NCBI GenBank assembly: GCA_049999765.1
Contig: JBNGIQ010009386.1
Coordinates: 279,269-322,867, forward strand
From: Phaeoceros laevis
Taxonomy: Eukaryota; Anthocerotophyta; Anthocerotopsida; Notothyladales
Length of the DNA stretch: 43,599 bases
Direction of reading: 5' to 3'
Shown here: piece after piece, positions 31,401 to 40,555 of the stretch
How positions within the stretch are numbered: position 1 is the stretch's first letter
Layout: each line of letters begins with the position of its first letter
Program-made: the position numbers and the translations under genes
Notes under the pieces: generated by a model
Databases searched by the model: none
What the model saw: only the letters and a program-made list of their open reading frames with translations
Told to the model about the DNA's origin: nothing

Positions 31401-32275
31401 CTCCCGATTCCATTACATATGTCTGCCTGCTGCGAGCATGTGGAGCTGTCGCAGCTCTGCCTCTGGGGAAGCAGCTTCATGCAGAGATTGAGGAACGAGG
31501 ATTGCTAGCTGATGTGGTCGTAGGAGCAGCTCTGGTCAATATGTATGCCACGTGTGGGAGTATGTCTGATTCACAGGAGGTGTTTGAATCCCTGCCAGAA
31601 AGAAGCCTTCAGGCTTGGAGTGCACTGATCAGTGGATATGCCCACCAAGGTGACAGCGATGTTGTGTTTGACTTGCTTGCCAGGATGAGACTGGAAGGCA
31701 TACAGCCTGATGGCATCACCTTTCTTAGTGTGCTGACTGTGTGCAGTCATGTGGGTCTAGTGGACAAGGGCAAAGAGTATTTTGAGGCGATGAGGGCAGA
31801 ATATGGCATTAGTGCAACCGTAGAGCACTTTGCATGCATGATGGATCTTCTGGGGCGTGCAGGTCACCTTGAGGATGCACTACAGATGGCCAAGACCATG
31901 CCTTTCCCACCTAATAGTTCAGTGTGGCATACCCTGCTAGCCGGTTGTCAGAAGTGGAAGAATGTTGAGATTGGGGAACAGGCTTTCCAGGCCGCAGTGA
32001 CATTGGATGAAAAAGATGCTGCATCTTATGTGATGATGTCCAACATTTATGCAAGCGTTCAGATGTGGGATGATGCAAACGAGATGCAAGAAAGGAGAAA
32101 AAAATTGGGGGCATGGAAGAAGCAGGGCCAGAGCTGGTGGACTGACATGGGTGGAGAGGTGCACACGTTTGTTGTTGGAGACAAAAAGCGTCCTGAGAAT
32201 GAAGGTATGCATGCAAGGCTGGAACAGCTAGTCCCCGAAGTGAAGGAAGGTCATGTGCCCCACCAGCACTCTTAG
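28487..32275 (+). CDS. PPR-C: expanded PLS-class PPR protein, damaged PDF motif, DYW lost (1262 aa)
   Basis: Third tandem PPR gene. The start ATG at 28487 (MAAGLDFKLSGG) is the first in a frame open from 28415. The PDF-like module is degenerate: LWKQLFADPPQWW at 41-53 is kept, but the stretch holding the PDF tripeptide is deleted before LWL at 66-68. Nine S motifs are present, three more than PPR-B. Successive units repeat every 309-312 bases and are nearly identical in wording (LVNMYAKCGSLEDAR, FDRLPARNVV), so recent unit duplication is clear. The E/E+ region ends GQSWWTDMGGEVHTFVVGD, then HQHS and a TAG. PPR-B has a serine codon TCG at the TAG position, so a single C-to-A change could have removed the DYW domain, and decayed DYW sequence follows. 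It may still bind RNA and recruit a DYW partner, or be on the way to a pseudogene. Confidence 0.85.
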   Translation: MAAGLDFKLSGGALGAPPSPPLRQRVQGLVPETSEGLQEVLWKQLFADPPQWWSHNPRHNKSHTALWLDKRHSPAWEDSQLAGWDAGRQAAPDSASTSGAWGGRHFAASHEGFLEVGMCRKLCEDGRVSEAVDALSLLVQRGRYVDQNLFYRVLKWCISHKDLALGRRVHALSVEGGYEGNAFLATHLIGLYAAHGILEEAMRVFTKVSSPDAYNWATIIFAHARRGEVTEAIRLYRLMRESSTLSPDGRIYSAVLKACAAAGDLVAGKEVHAHILAGPEKPDVFVQTGLVDMYAKCRSLEDARRVFDGLTDRTVVVWTAMISGYAQQGMGEEALSLYRSMQQEDLAPPDLVTYVCLLQACAGVGAGALQEGKQLHAQIRERGLQEDGVLGSSLVSMYAKCGSLKDARRVFDRLPARNVVAWNAILGGYAQQGMGQEALTLYRRMQQEGGQIRADSVTYTALLQACASLGVAALLKGKQLHAEIVENDLQGDVVLACSLVNMYVKCGSLEDARSLFDVLPDRNIVTWTAMIAGYAREGMGQEALNLYRSMKEEGLSPPDSVTYVCLLQACANVGVGALYEGKQLHAQITEQGLQEDVVLGGSLVNMYAKCGSLEDARRVFDRLPARNVFTWTSMIAGYVQQGMGEEAIGIYRRMQREGLTHPNSVTYACLLLACATVGVGALHEGKQLHAQIKERGVQEDLVLGGSLVNMYAKCGSLEDARSVFDTLPARNVVVWNALLAGYAQRGMGEEALDLYKNMQQEGLSPDSVTYVCLLQACAAVGVGALHDAKQLHAEIKERGLQEDVVLGGSLVNMYAKCGSLEAARSVFDILPARNVVAWNAILAGYAQQGKGEEALSLYRKMQREGLSPVNSVTYVCVLQACASVGVDALQEGQQLHTEIKERGLHEDVVLSGSLVNMYAKCGSLEDARMLFDRLPARNVVTWTAIIAGYAQEGMGEEALSLYRSMQQEGISPPDSITYVCLLRACGAVAALPLGKQLHAEIEERGLLADVVVGAALVNMYATCGSMSDSQEVFESLPERSLQAWSALISGYAHQGDSDVVFDLLARMRLEGIQPDGITFLSVLTVCSHVGLVDKGKEYFEAMRAEYGISATVEHFACMMDLLGRAGHLEDALQMAKTMPFPPNSSVWHTLLAGCQKWKNVEIGEQAFQAAVTLDEKDAASYVMMSNIYASVQMWDDANEMQERRKKLGAWKKQGQSWWTDMGGEVHTFVVGDKKRPENEGMHARLEQLVPEVKEGHVPHQHS

Positions 32276-32520
32276 TTGCCGGACATACCTGATGATGAGA
32301 AGAAAGCCGAGTTGTCTGGGCAGATTGAGAAAGTGGCCATGGCATATACCCTTCTTAACAATACACCTGAGTGTGGACTATGTAAATTGTGAACACTCTA
32401 TGGATTGTGACACAGCAAGAGCTTCTATGTCAAAGTTGTAAAAGGCGCACTATCATCTGCCGGGTTGCAGGTCAGTTCCGTGTCTGCAAGTAGCGCAAAG
32501 GTCCAACGGCTTGGCGCTGT
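32276..32520 (+). pseudogene. Decayed DYW-domain remnant behind PPR-C
   Basis: Reading on past the PPR-C stop in the same frame gives DIPDDEKKAELSG then QIEKVAMAY, aligned with DVSDDEKEAGLCG then HSEKLAIAY of PPR-B. The zinc-binding His of HxE is replaced by Gln (CAC to CAG type). The frame then stops, and a shifted frame continues with RRTIICRVAGQFRVCK, matching the C-terminal part of PPR-B. The CxxC zinc pair and the final DYW are not recoverable. The domain has clearly been lost by several mutations. Confidence 0.85.
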
Positions 32521-32915
32521 GGTAAACATGGCTTCCTGTTTGGACTGCTTAAATTCCTTAAGATACGAAAGAGAGAAGGATATGAGCGGCATAAAAATAC
32601 TAGGTGCTCAGCGCAATCTGGCTTGCAACAGATAATTAACAACAGTTGTGATCCGCCAAAAGACTGGCCAGTGAGCGATCAGCTACAGGATGTTTGATGT
32701 CCTGGTATGTTGCTTCCACCACCCATTTCTGGTTTTATCGGCTTATAAATTTGTTTCATTGCCACTGTCTTTCTTGGGGCAGTTGCCACACCTGGTGACA
32801 GGGAGCATTAACCTTCAGAGTATATTCAGTATAACAGATGTACATAAAAGGAGGCAAGCCATGGATGCACGGACAGGGGAGCCACATGCGCAGGTCAGTT
32901 GCGTGGGTGATAACA
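32521..32915. other. Non-coding, nothing recognised
   Basis: Presumed PPR-C 3' sequence and intergenic DNA. No known protein or repeat is visible. Confidence 0.5.
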
Positions 32916-33503
32916 AGTGGATGTAAAACCTCATGTGATTTCTTAAGGCTTACGTCGATTATGTTCTGCCGCAAGGTCTAAAAGGTTTCCTTCGGGCTAA
33001 AAATCCACTGCACTCAACATCAAAGACTCATTCAACAAGTAACTCGGAAGGCTGTCGTGGCAACTAACTGGTAAGTATGCCCTCTCCACTTGCAGCACAA
33101 TCTGGGTTGTGTACATTGCTCGTACAAATTGTCAGATGAGTGGTTGCAGTATCCTGGACAAAGCGAGAGCTGCCTCCAATTGATGCCTTGGATTACTGGT
33201 AATCTACCAAAAACATGGACGCTTCTGAATGGCCACAGCTGTCAGACTTTCAAATCCCCACATAATAGTCTACTCGGAATTCCGAGTCCAAAGAGTATGT
33301 CGAGACCAGATTAGTAGATGTGTAGCTACTGTCGCGTGAATCGCGAATAATATTACCTGCTCTCTACATCCTATCATAAGCAATGGATTCTTCCACCACA
33401 GCAGCCTGTGCATGGCAATGATGACATTACCACTATTTATCTAAATGGACAGCAATGGGTTCAAACCCAAGTTGGAAAGCTATCCTTGACATAGATGAGA
33501 TTG
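32916..33503 (+). repeat. Direct repeat block, copy 1 (about 590 bp)
   Basis: Matches 42203-42793 in the same orientation over its whole length with scattered substitutions and small indels. Both copies include gtcgtggcaactaactggta and ctggacaaagcgagagctgc. The block has no recognised protein and no LTR-like primer binding site after it, so it looks like a segmental duplication rather than an LTR. Confidence 0.85.
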
Positions 33504-33686
33504 TGGTGAATGGTTGTGGGTCACCTACCCTCGGCAGAGATGGGTCACAAAGCCCTCGAGCACCGCGTGGGAGTGAGGAGCCGGTTGCCCTTCGCATGGC
33601 TGCAAGGGCGATAGGTGCCGGAATTCTGCACATGATGACTTCGAAGAGTGAAGCACCGATAGCTAGCTCGTGAAACTGCTGGACAG

Positions 33687-33785
33687 ATGGCCACTGGGCT
33701 GGAGGATTTCAAGCTGACCGGACCGGCCTGACTTGCTTGCCACCCAGCCCCGCGCTGAGGCAGTGCATGCAAGTGTTCTCCAGTC
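33687..33785 (+). pseudogene. Stray 5' fragment of a PPR-C-like gene
   Basis: DNA and translation match the first 30 codons of PPR-C. MATGLEDFKLTGPA aligns with MAAGLDFKLSGGA. After a stop and a frame change, PSPALRQCMQV aligns with PSPPLRQRVQG. Nothing after about 33785 continues the match. It is the left end of a lost or incomplete tandem copy. Confidence 0.7.
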
Positions 33786-34237
33786 CAGGGACCTCTATGG
33801 ACTGGGCTTTCGGCCTCAATTCGGAGCCAGATTTTGGCTCCAGATTCGAAATTTATGGGGAGTCCGCCTCTAAATCACCCAAAGTGGCCAAGGACTGTCA
33901 AGGCGCTGCTAGATTCGAACCCTGGAGGGAGGATTGGCGTTTTTGTTAAGCCTAGCTTAGAAATAGGCATGACTAGCTGCCTACAGGGCCTGGCACGGAC
34001 AGGTCATCTGCTGGAACCTTGCTGCGCGCTTACTTAGGCAGTGAACCGGCCATAGCCACTTAGTGTTTCCCGTCCTTGTCCTGAAAGCGGATGGCTGTGG
34101 GCTGTTTTGCGGGCACTCTGTCCTTCAAAAGTCCTTCAAAAGTTTTGCGCGGTTCCTTGACAGTGTTGTAAACAGTTTGGCTTTGATTTGCGGGGTGAAA
34201 TTGGCGGAAAGCTTGTGTCGGAGCCCTCAGGCTCGGG
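33786..34237. other. Non-coding upstream of the BTB pseudogene
   Basis: No recognisable protein. A short exact duplication (gtccttcaaaa, at about 34122-34142) is visible. It may hold the former promoter of the BTB gene. Confidence 0.45.
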
Positions 34238-34540
34238 ATGGAGCCTCCATCGATTGCTGCTGCTGTGGAATTGAGTATACCAGCAGCGGTAGAGCTGAGA
34301 GAGCTGAAAGGGCTGCAAGAGAATTTGCGTGCAATGGTTAACGATCCTGACCACAGTGATGTGCAGTTTATTTGTAGCGATGGTGGCAGCGTTCATGCTT
34401 GCCGCTGGCTGCTGGTGGCTAGGTCTTCTGTGCTCAAAAGCATGCTCACCAACGGGATGGGTGAAAGCAGGCTCACAGAAATCGCCCTTCCCGACATCAC
34501 GACACAGGCCATGCTCACAACAGTGGAGTATCTGTATAGT

Positions 34541-34566
34541 GGGACGATAGTTCGGGACGATAGTTC
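34541..34566 (+). repeat. 13-bp tandem duplication that breaks the BTB frame
   Basis: The unit gggacgatagttc occurs at 34541-34553 and again at 34554-34566. Thirteen bases shift the frame by one, exactly the shift seen between the upstream and downstream coding segments. Confidence 0.95.
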
Positions 34567-35300
34567 GGCACAAGTTGACACTGGGCTCTGCATTCCGAGC
34601 CATACATGCTTCTAGGTTTCTTATGCTCGTCAATCTGGAAAAATGTGTCATGGGTGCTTTGGTAACAGCTGTTACGGAGACAGTCAAGGATGCCGACTTG
34701 GGGATCTTAGTTTGGTGTTTCACGCAGCTTGCAGAACTGAATACAGAGGAGAAAGATATGGCCAACAATTCCCCGACTGCGGACTTGGTTTGTGATATGG
34801 CATACAAGCTGCAGGCTATGGACTCCTATGATCCATTAAACAACCTCTCTGTGCAAGCATTCAATCTATATTTGGATGCAACTAGGAGTGAGAACAGCAG
34901 AACAGTGTCGTTCAAGGAGTACTTGAGGCTGCGAAGCATTTTGCTGTGGGCTTGCACTAGGGTATCTTTGCCGGCGGGGGAACTACTCAAGGTATGTTTG
35001 CCTGATGAGAAGTATTTGCGTGTGGCGTTTCAGACCTATAAATTGTCTTCCAAGTTTCCTACTGATGCTGATGGGTCATGTCTGGAACCTCGTGTGATCC
35101 GGGAGCTGCAAACCTGGGTCGAGAAGCTGGATTCAGGCTGGTCAAGGGTGAAATTTCGTTGCATTCATCCAGTCATCTTGGTTGAAATCCTTGAACCTTT
35201 GGGCATTATACCTCAATCGCTGTACCTTTCAGCGTTAAAATACCAAGCAGTTCACGCAGGAGAGATGAATATATTGAAGTGGTGTCCTCCGTTTCAGGGT

Positions 35301-35420
35301 TGTGAGACTGAGGAAAATGGTCTTGTTATACGTTGTGTTGAAGACCGACATAATGAGGATTGTGAGACTGAGGAAAATGGTCTTGTCATACGTTGTGTTG
35401 AAGACCTACCTAATGAGGAT
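35301..35420 (+). repeat. 60-bp in-frame tandem duplication
   Basis: Copies 35301-35360 and 35361-35420 differ at three positions and each encode CETEENGLVIRCVED plus five residues. It keeps the frame, unlike the 13-bp duplication upstream. Confidence 0.95.
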
Positions 35421-35773
35421 TGTCTCCTTAACATGATAATGAATCATGGCCTGTGCGAATGGGAGTTTCTGGTCGAAACTCCCTGCAGCAATTTTTACAT
35501 TGGACTGCAACAACCACCCAGTTATACATCTCCGAAATCGTGGGCTTTGAGCCACAAAGGCATTATAGGCGAGAATGGACGCCGTTATTGCAAAGGGTTC
35601 CGCCAACCAGGGGCCAAGGTCAGAGTGCATTTGGATATGAATCTTCGTACTTGTTCATTTACAATCAATGGAGAGAAATTCGGGGATGCCAGGAAGAAGT
35701 ATACCCTAAGATTTCCCTCTGTCCACCAGGCAGAGTTCGCGTCCAGCTAGTGAGTGATGTTAATTTCATCTAA

Positions 35774-36029
35774 ACATGGAGCAGATGATGTGAGTTTTGC
35801 AATGACCATGTTGCTGGTGGGCGAAAACGGTTACAACAGATTCAACAACTTAGCTCATTCCGAAGCTACTATTTCAAGCCTCGATGTGTTGTTACAGGTT
35901 GAGAGCCACCTGGTGCAATCAACTTGGAAGGAGTAAGGCTGCTCCGGGCATTTTGAGCCAGCCTGAAGGCACGTTTCTGGATCTGGTTGACATGGCCAGC
36001 GGGTGCTACTTTTGGAAGCTCAGCTTGAG
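35774..36029. other. Non-coding between pseudogenes
   Basis: No recognisable feature between the end of the BTB pseudogene and the first PPR-like codons near 36040. Confidence 0.4.
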
Positions 36030-36584
36030 CCAGCACAAGCCAGGTTTTTAGACATGGACACAAAGAATGTGAAAACTTGGAATGCCCTGATCCCTGGGTA
36101 TTCACAGCAAGGACTCGGCCAAGAGGCGATTGTGGTGTTACTTTTGCTTGCCTTCTGAAGGCGTGTGCAAGCACTGGTGCCATACAGAAGGGCAGGGAGC
36201 TGCACTCATAGATTGTCAAAAGAGGTCTGCTGAATGATGTAGTGGTGGGCACCTGCCCGGTGGACATGTATGCAAAATGTGGCACTGTTGCCATACAGAA
36301 GGGCAGGGAGCTGCACTCAAAGATTGTCAAAAGAGGTCTGCTGGATGATGTAGTGGTCAGCACCTGCCTGGTGGACATGTATGCAAAATGTGGTGAGCTG
36401 GAAGGGGCACGCCAGGGGTTTTTGACAGCATGGCCACAAAGGATGTGGTAACATGGACAGTGCTGATACCCGGGCGTGTGCAAGCACTGGTGCCATACAG
36501 AAGGGCAAGGAGCTGCACTCAAAGATTGTCAAAAGAGATTTGCTGCATGATGTGGAGGCTTAAAGAGATTTGCTGCATGATGTG
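36030..36584 (+). pseudogene. PPR gene fragments with a repeated segment
   Basis: Pieces of PLS repeats from a PPR subfamily different from the three intact genes. Readable parts are NVKTWNALIPGYSQQGLGQE near 36070, then VDMYAKCG near 36260 and 36375, and near 36420-36470 a block like FDSMATKDVVTWTVLIPG. A segment starting ccatacagaagggcagggag occurs three times (about 36179, 36291 and 36491), each leading into HSKIVKRGLL-type sequence. A 24-bp end piece is duplicated again at 36561-36584. Stops and frame breaks are frequent. No intact protein is possible. Confidence 0.75.
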
Positions 36585-36953
36585 GTAAGCCTCCTCCCGC
36601 TCTTTCTCCCACAGCTGGATTGCTCGCAGTCTGCTGGCTCTTTTTGCTAGACGCTGCCGCTTCCGTAGGCCAGGCATTGTTGCTTAACTTTCAATGATGC
36701 TGTTAACATTCTCCAGGATTGGAGCCCCGGAATCATTTGTAGCAGCTGAGCATACAGGGTAGCAACGCTCAGGCCGAAGGAAACAGATACGCTAGGAAAT
36801 ACTGTCACCAGAATGATGACATTTTATAGGAGCCAGTGTACAGATGCGAAATGATCGCGGCGCAAGGGAAAACACCAAGAATTGGTAAAATCCAGGCGCC
36901 GTGATCCATAGGTCTGAGCGCTGAAGATCAGACCTGGAATCGAGGAGACTCCA
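36585..36953. other. Probable 5' internal remnant of the minus-strand LTR element, otherwise unrecognised
   Basis: This stretch lies on the internal side of the primer binding site at 36954-36965, so by position it should be leader sequence of the minus-strand copia element. No gag-like frame can be read. Confidence 0.3.
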
Positions 36954-36965
36954 GCTCTGATACCA
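36954..36965 (-). promoter_or_regulatory. Primer binding site, initiator tRNA-Met type
   Basis: The minus strand reads TGGTATCAGAGC immediately after an LTR end in ...TATCTATCA. This is the standard plant Ty1/copia primer binding site, complementary to the 3' end of initiator tRNA-Met. It fixes the LTR boundary at 36966 and the orientation of this element (internal region toward lower coordinates). Confidence 0.9.
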
Positions 36966-37210
36966 TGATAGATATATCGGAGATAGACTAGGATCGCTTG
37001 TTTCTATATCCTCGATTCATTCTTGCAGGTTGCTATCCCCGCCAGGGGAAGCGGTGTCGGTTTCAACCGTTTATCCACCTAACCTAACAACCTGCTCTAA
37101 CCAGCTGATAACCATCACTCCCACTCAGGTTGGATGGTTAGTGACCTTTAACGTTGGTTTGTCTATCTATACTTACTGCTTATCGAAACGTACTGCTTAT
37201 CGAAACGTAG
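36966..37210 (-). mobile_element. Copia LTR, minus orientation (5' LTR of a truncated element)
   Basis: Reverse complement of the LTR at 41975-42198 with only scattered changes and a few short indels (for example 15 extra bases near 37047). Its 3' end, ...TATCTATCA, is followed by the primer binding site, so it was the 5' LTR of a minus-strand element that is otherwise missing. Confidence 0.8.
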
Positions 37211-37298
37211 GCAAGCATAGAAAGCTTATCGAAACGTAGGCAAGTATAAAAAGCTTATCGAAACGTACTGCTTATCGAAACGTAGGCAAGCATAAAAA
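37175..37298. repeat. Short tandem repeat at the junction of LTR and pol
   Basis: Five copies of gcttatcgaaacgta (first base t or a variant allowed), spaced 15-30 bases apart. The expanded array is absent from the other LTR copy, which has a single related unit. It ends where integrase coding begins. Confidence 0.8.
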
Positions 37299-40110
37299 GT
37301 CCTCCTTCCCGAAGGATTCAGCCACCAGGGCCACTGCCCCTCTCGAGCTTGTGCATGGTGATATGTGTGGACCTCTCCCCCGATCACTCAGGCAAGGAGT
37401 ATTTCTGAACTTTTAAGTCTTTTATAGACGACTATACAAGATTTACAGTTATTTATTACCTTATGCACAAGTCCGACACATTCCAGTGTTTTGTGGAGTA
37501 TTTACGCAGGGCTGAACTACAGACCGGGCACAAGTTGAAGGCTCTTCGGTCTGATAATGGTGGGGAGTACCTGCCGGGCTCCTTCACCTCGTTCTGCAAA
37601 AGTAACGATATTTCGCGTCAGTTCACCAATCCTCATACTCCACAGCAAAATGGTATAGCAGAGAAAAAAAACTGGGCACTGGAGACAACTGCCTCCACCA
37701 TGCTACAGTATTCAGGCCTCCCTAGAAGCTATTGGGCAGAGGCCGTTGCATATGCAACGTATATTCAAAATCGGATTCCACACAAGGCTGTCAAAGTAGC
37801 CACTCCGTATGAGCTATGGACGGGACGAAAGCCAAACTTATCTCATCTTCGTGTCTTTGGCTCAACAGCATATGCACAAGTGGACAAGGACGTCCGGAAG
37901 AAGTTTCAGCCGAAAAGTCGGCCATGCATTTTTGTAGGCTTCACATATGGTGTAAAAGGATACAAGCTTATTCACAAACAAACCCACAAAGTAACACACT
38001 CAAGGGATATAGTTTTTGTGGAAGGCGTCGAGTCCTTGCAGCCAGTGGGAGCCTGTGGGAGTAGTGCTGTCCATGCATCCATAGACAGTGATAGTGAGGA
38101 GGAAGAGATCTTTGTGGGAGATATGCTGGTTCCTATTCCGGCTCCAAAGCCACCTCCTCAAACAGCAGCTCCCATAGTGCCTGCTGTGCCTACAGTGCAA
38201 CAATTGCCACAAACACCACAAGTGGTTATTCCATTAAGAACTGCTATTCATAGTGGCAGCAGCAGGACATTGTTCAACTCACCTCATGTAACATTTGCTG
38301 AAACTGAAGGGTTGTATGAAACTGAAACGCCTGCTAAACTGGAAAGCTTGTACAGCACTCCTCCACTTCAGCCACTTGGGCGAGAGAAAAAGCATGCTCA
38401 CCTAGAGCCTAGGCAGTCCCAGCGTATAAGAAGACAACCTACTCACTATGTACCTGAAGATGGTACATGGCAAGCTAAATCACATTTAACATATTGCCTG
38501 GCTGCAAATTCTGTGCATAGATATGAGCCGCCAACCTATGAAGCAGCGCTCAGCTGCCCAGATGCAGAGCACTGGCATGCTGCAATTCAGTCCGAGTTGG
38601 CATCACTTTATGAAAACAACACCTAGAAAATTGCTAGCCTTCCTGCAAACCGAAAGCAAGTCGGCAGCAAGTGGGTATTTAAGATTAAGCTGAAAGCGGA
38701 TGGGAGCATATCGAGGTATAAAGCAAGGCTGGTTGCTAAGGGCTACTCGCAAATATTCGGCCTCGACTATGATGATACATTCAGCCCAGTGGTCAAGTTG
38801 AACACTCTCCGCATGTTCATTTCACTTGCAGCAGTGAAGAATATTGAGCTGGAACAATTGGATGTGACCACGGCGTTTCTGTATAGAAACCTGAAAGAAG
38901 AAATATACATGCAAGTCCCTGCAAGAGTAGAAGCGCCAAATGGCATATCCAGGCCAGTATGCAAGCTACAAAAGACGCTTTATGGGCTTAAACAAAGCCC
39001 CCGAGCCTGGTATGAAAGAATTCACACCTATCTAACAGAGCTTGGGTATGTCAGCCTCCATGCTAACTCTAATGTATATGTGAAGCGAGAAGGAGAAGAC
39101 TTCTTAGCTCTTGCCATCTACATAGATGACATAATCATACTTAGTAACTCTGGGAGAATGATCTTCGAGCTGAAGGAGCACCTTCGAAGAGCGTTTAAGA
39201 TCATTGATGCCGGAGCCCTTACATTCTGCATAGGCATGCAATTACAAAGGAACAGAAGAGCTGGCACAATATTTCTGCACTAGAACAAGTACATTAAGCA
39301 GATTCTTGACAGGTACGGCATGACTGATTGTAAGCATGCAGCAACCCCTGTCGAGCAGAATACAAAGTATGTGGCACAAGTTGGTGATGTACCTGAACAA
39401 GATTTGGCATACGTTGAGGAGTATCCGTTGAAGAATGGATCAGTTATGCATTTGATGGTTGGCACAAGGCCAGACCTGGCCTTCTACTCTGGCCTCTCAT
39501 CCAGGTTCGTTTCCAACCCAAATCGAACACACCAAGACCTGATGAATAGGGTTTTCAGTCAGATACATAGCTGGGACCCAAGATTGGGGCATCTTGTACA
39601 GCGCAAAGGCATCAGATGCATCCAGGCTAGTAGTATATAGCGATGCTGATTGGGCTGGCGACCCTGACAGCCGCCGGAGCATCAGTAGCTATGTCACTAT
39701 CCTGGCTGGAGCGCGCTGTCCTGGAGCAGTAGGAAACAGCCAACCATTGCGTTATCATCGACAGAATCTGAATACAAAAGCATGACAGAGGCTTATAAAG
39801 AAATCACCTGGCCGGTGGGAGCCTTGCGCGAATTTGGATTGGAGCAGGAGCTGCCCATTGAGTTGTTGTGCGATAACCAGAGTGCTATTGCGATGACAAT
39901 GAACCTTCGGTTCCATGCCAGAACCAAGCACGTGGAGATCTGGACAACACCACTATATCAGCGAAATCGCAGCGCAAGGAATTGTAAGACTCTCCTATTG
40001 CCCTACTGAGTCTATGACTGCAGACATACTCACTAATGCACTGGGAAGACTCAAACACTATGAACATTCAGCTGCAATGGGACTTCGCGCGGCTGGCGGA
40101 CCTCTCCGAT
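37299..40110 (+). mobile_element. Ty1/copia retrotransposon pol remnant (integrase, reverse transcriptase, RNase H)
   Basis: A 5'-truncated and inactivated copia polyprotein. Gag, protease and the integrase zinc finger are absent. Integrase starts near 37299 (LELVHGDMCGP, LRSDNGGEY, NGIAEKKN give the D, D and E positions) and includes ATPYELWTGRKPNLSHLRVFG. Reverse transcriptase follows from about 38600: GSKWVFKIK, YKARLVAKGYSQ, LDVTTAFLYRNLKEEIYMQV, the catalytic YIDD, and LYGLKQSPRAWY. RNase H is seen as YSDADWAGD, SSTESEY and LLCDNQSAIAM. Stops interrupt at about 37407 (TGA), 38624 (TAG where Trp is usual) and 39281 (TAG). Frames shift near 39560, 39710 and 39945. No functional protein is possible. 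The matching 3' LTR lies at 41975-42198 on the same strand. Confidence 0.93.
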
Positions 40111-40209
40111 GGAGCAGAAGACAAATTCGCCGCCATGGACAAGCTGCAGGAGACGGGAGCGCAAGCGAAGACTGAAGCAAAAGTTCTGAGTTCGTGGTTT
40201 AGGGCTTGA

Positions 40210-40555
40210 CGAGGCTCTTTTGGCGATTTCAGGATTCTTTCAGTTTAGCATAAGCTTCTTTAGTATGCCCCAGTGATAGATCGTTGCGAGCAAAGGAGGA
40301 TGGGTACGGTGTCCATGTGGCACCTCGCTTTGGCGACATGTGGGCGTTGTTTATTCATTTGGTTTCTCACCGGCATCCCGGCTGCCTCCCCTTCCATCCC
40401 GCTGCCCCGCTGTACCACTATTCCCACGAATATGCTAAGGCCAGTGCTTGCGATGGGGATTGGCCCAAAGTGACGCAACACATTAGGCCAGACCTCTTGA
40501 TCATAAAAATCTTTGCATGCGCTGCTTATTGCACTGATGAAGACTCTTTACAAGT
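40210..40555. other. Unassigned sequence between copia pol and the UROS-like copy
   Basis: Open on the plus strand but with no recognisable protein. The copia polypurine tract cannot be placed with confidence here. Confidence 0.35.

Larger units (their letters stand above)
34238..35773 (+). pseudogene. BTB/POZ-domain gene, frameshifted in the BTB domain and near the 3' end
   Basis: The first frame (34238-34615) encodes a BTB/POZ domain, the usual adaptor for cullin-3 ubiquitin ligases: DHSDVQFICSDGGSVHACR, LLVARSSVLKSML and TTVEYLYSGTIV. A 13-bp tandem duplication at 34541-34566 shifts the frame. From there the sequence continues in the next frame (to 35750) with a BACK-like helical region and a C-terminal beta-rich region of possible SPRY type (CEWEFLVET, HLDMNLRTCSFTINGEKFG). 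A second shift near 35690 separates this from the true C-terminus, EVYPKISLCPPGRVRVQLVS, which matches the end of the minus-strand relative at 16371-17320. That relative has an intron boundary where this copy reads straight through, so a retrocopy origin is possible. A 60-bp in-frame tandem duplication lies at 35301-35420. Confidence 0.85.

Noticed and set aside
37299-40110. Copia element as potentially active
   Set aside because: At least three stop codons and three frame shifts, plus missing gag, protease and 5' LTR.
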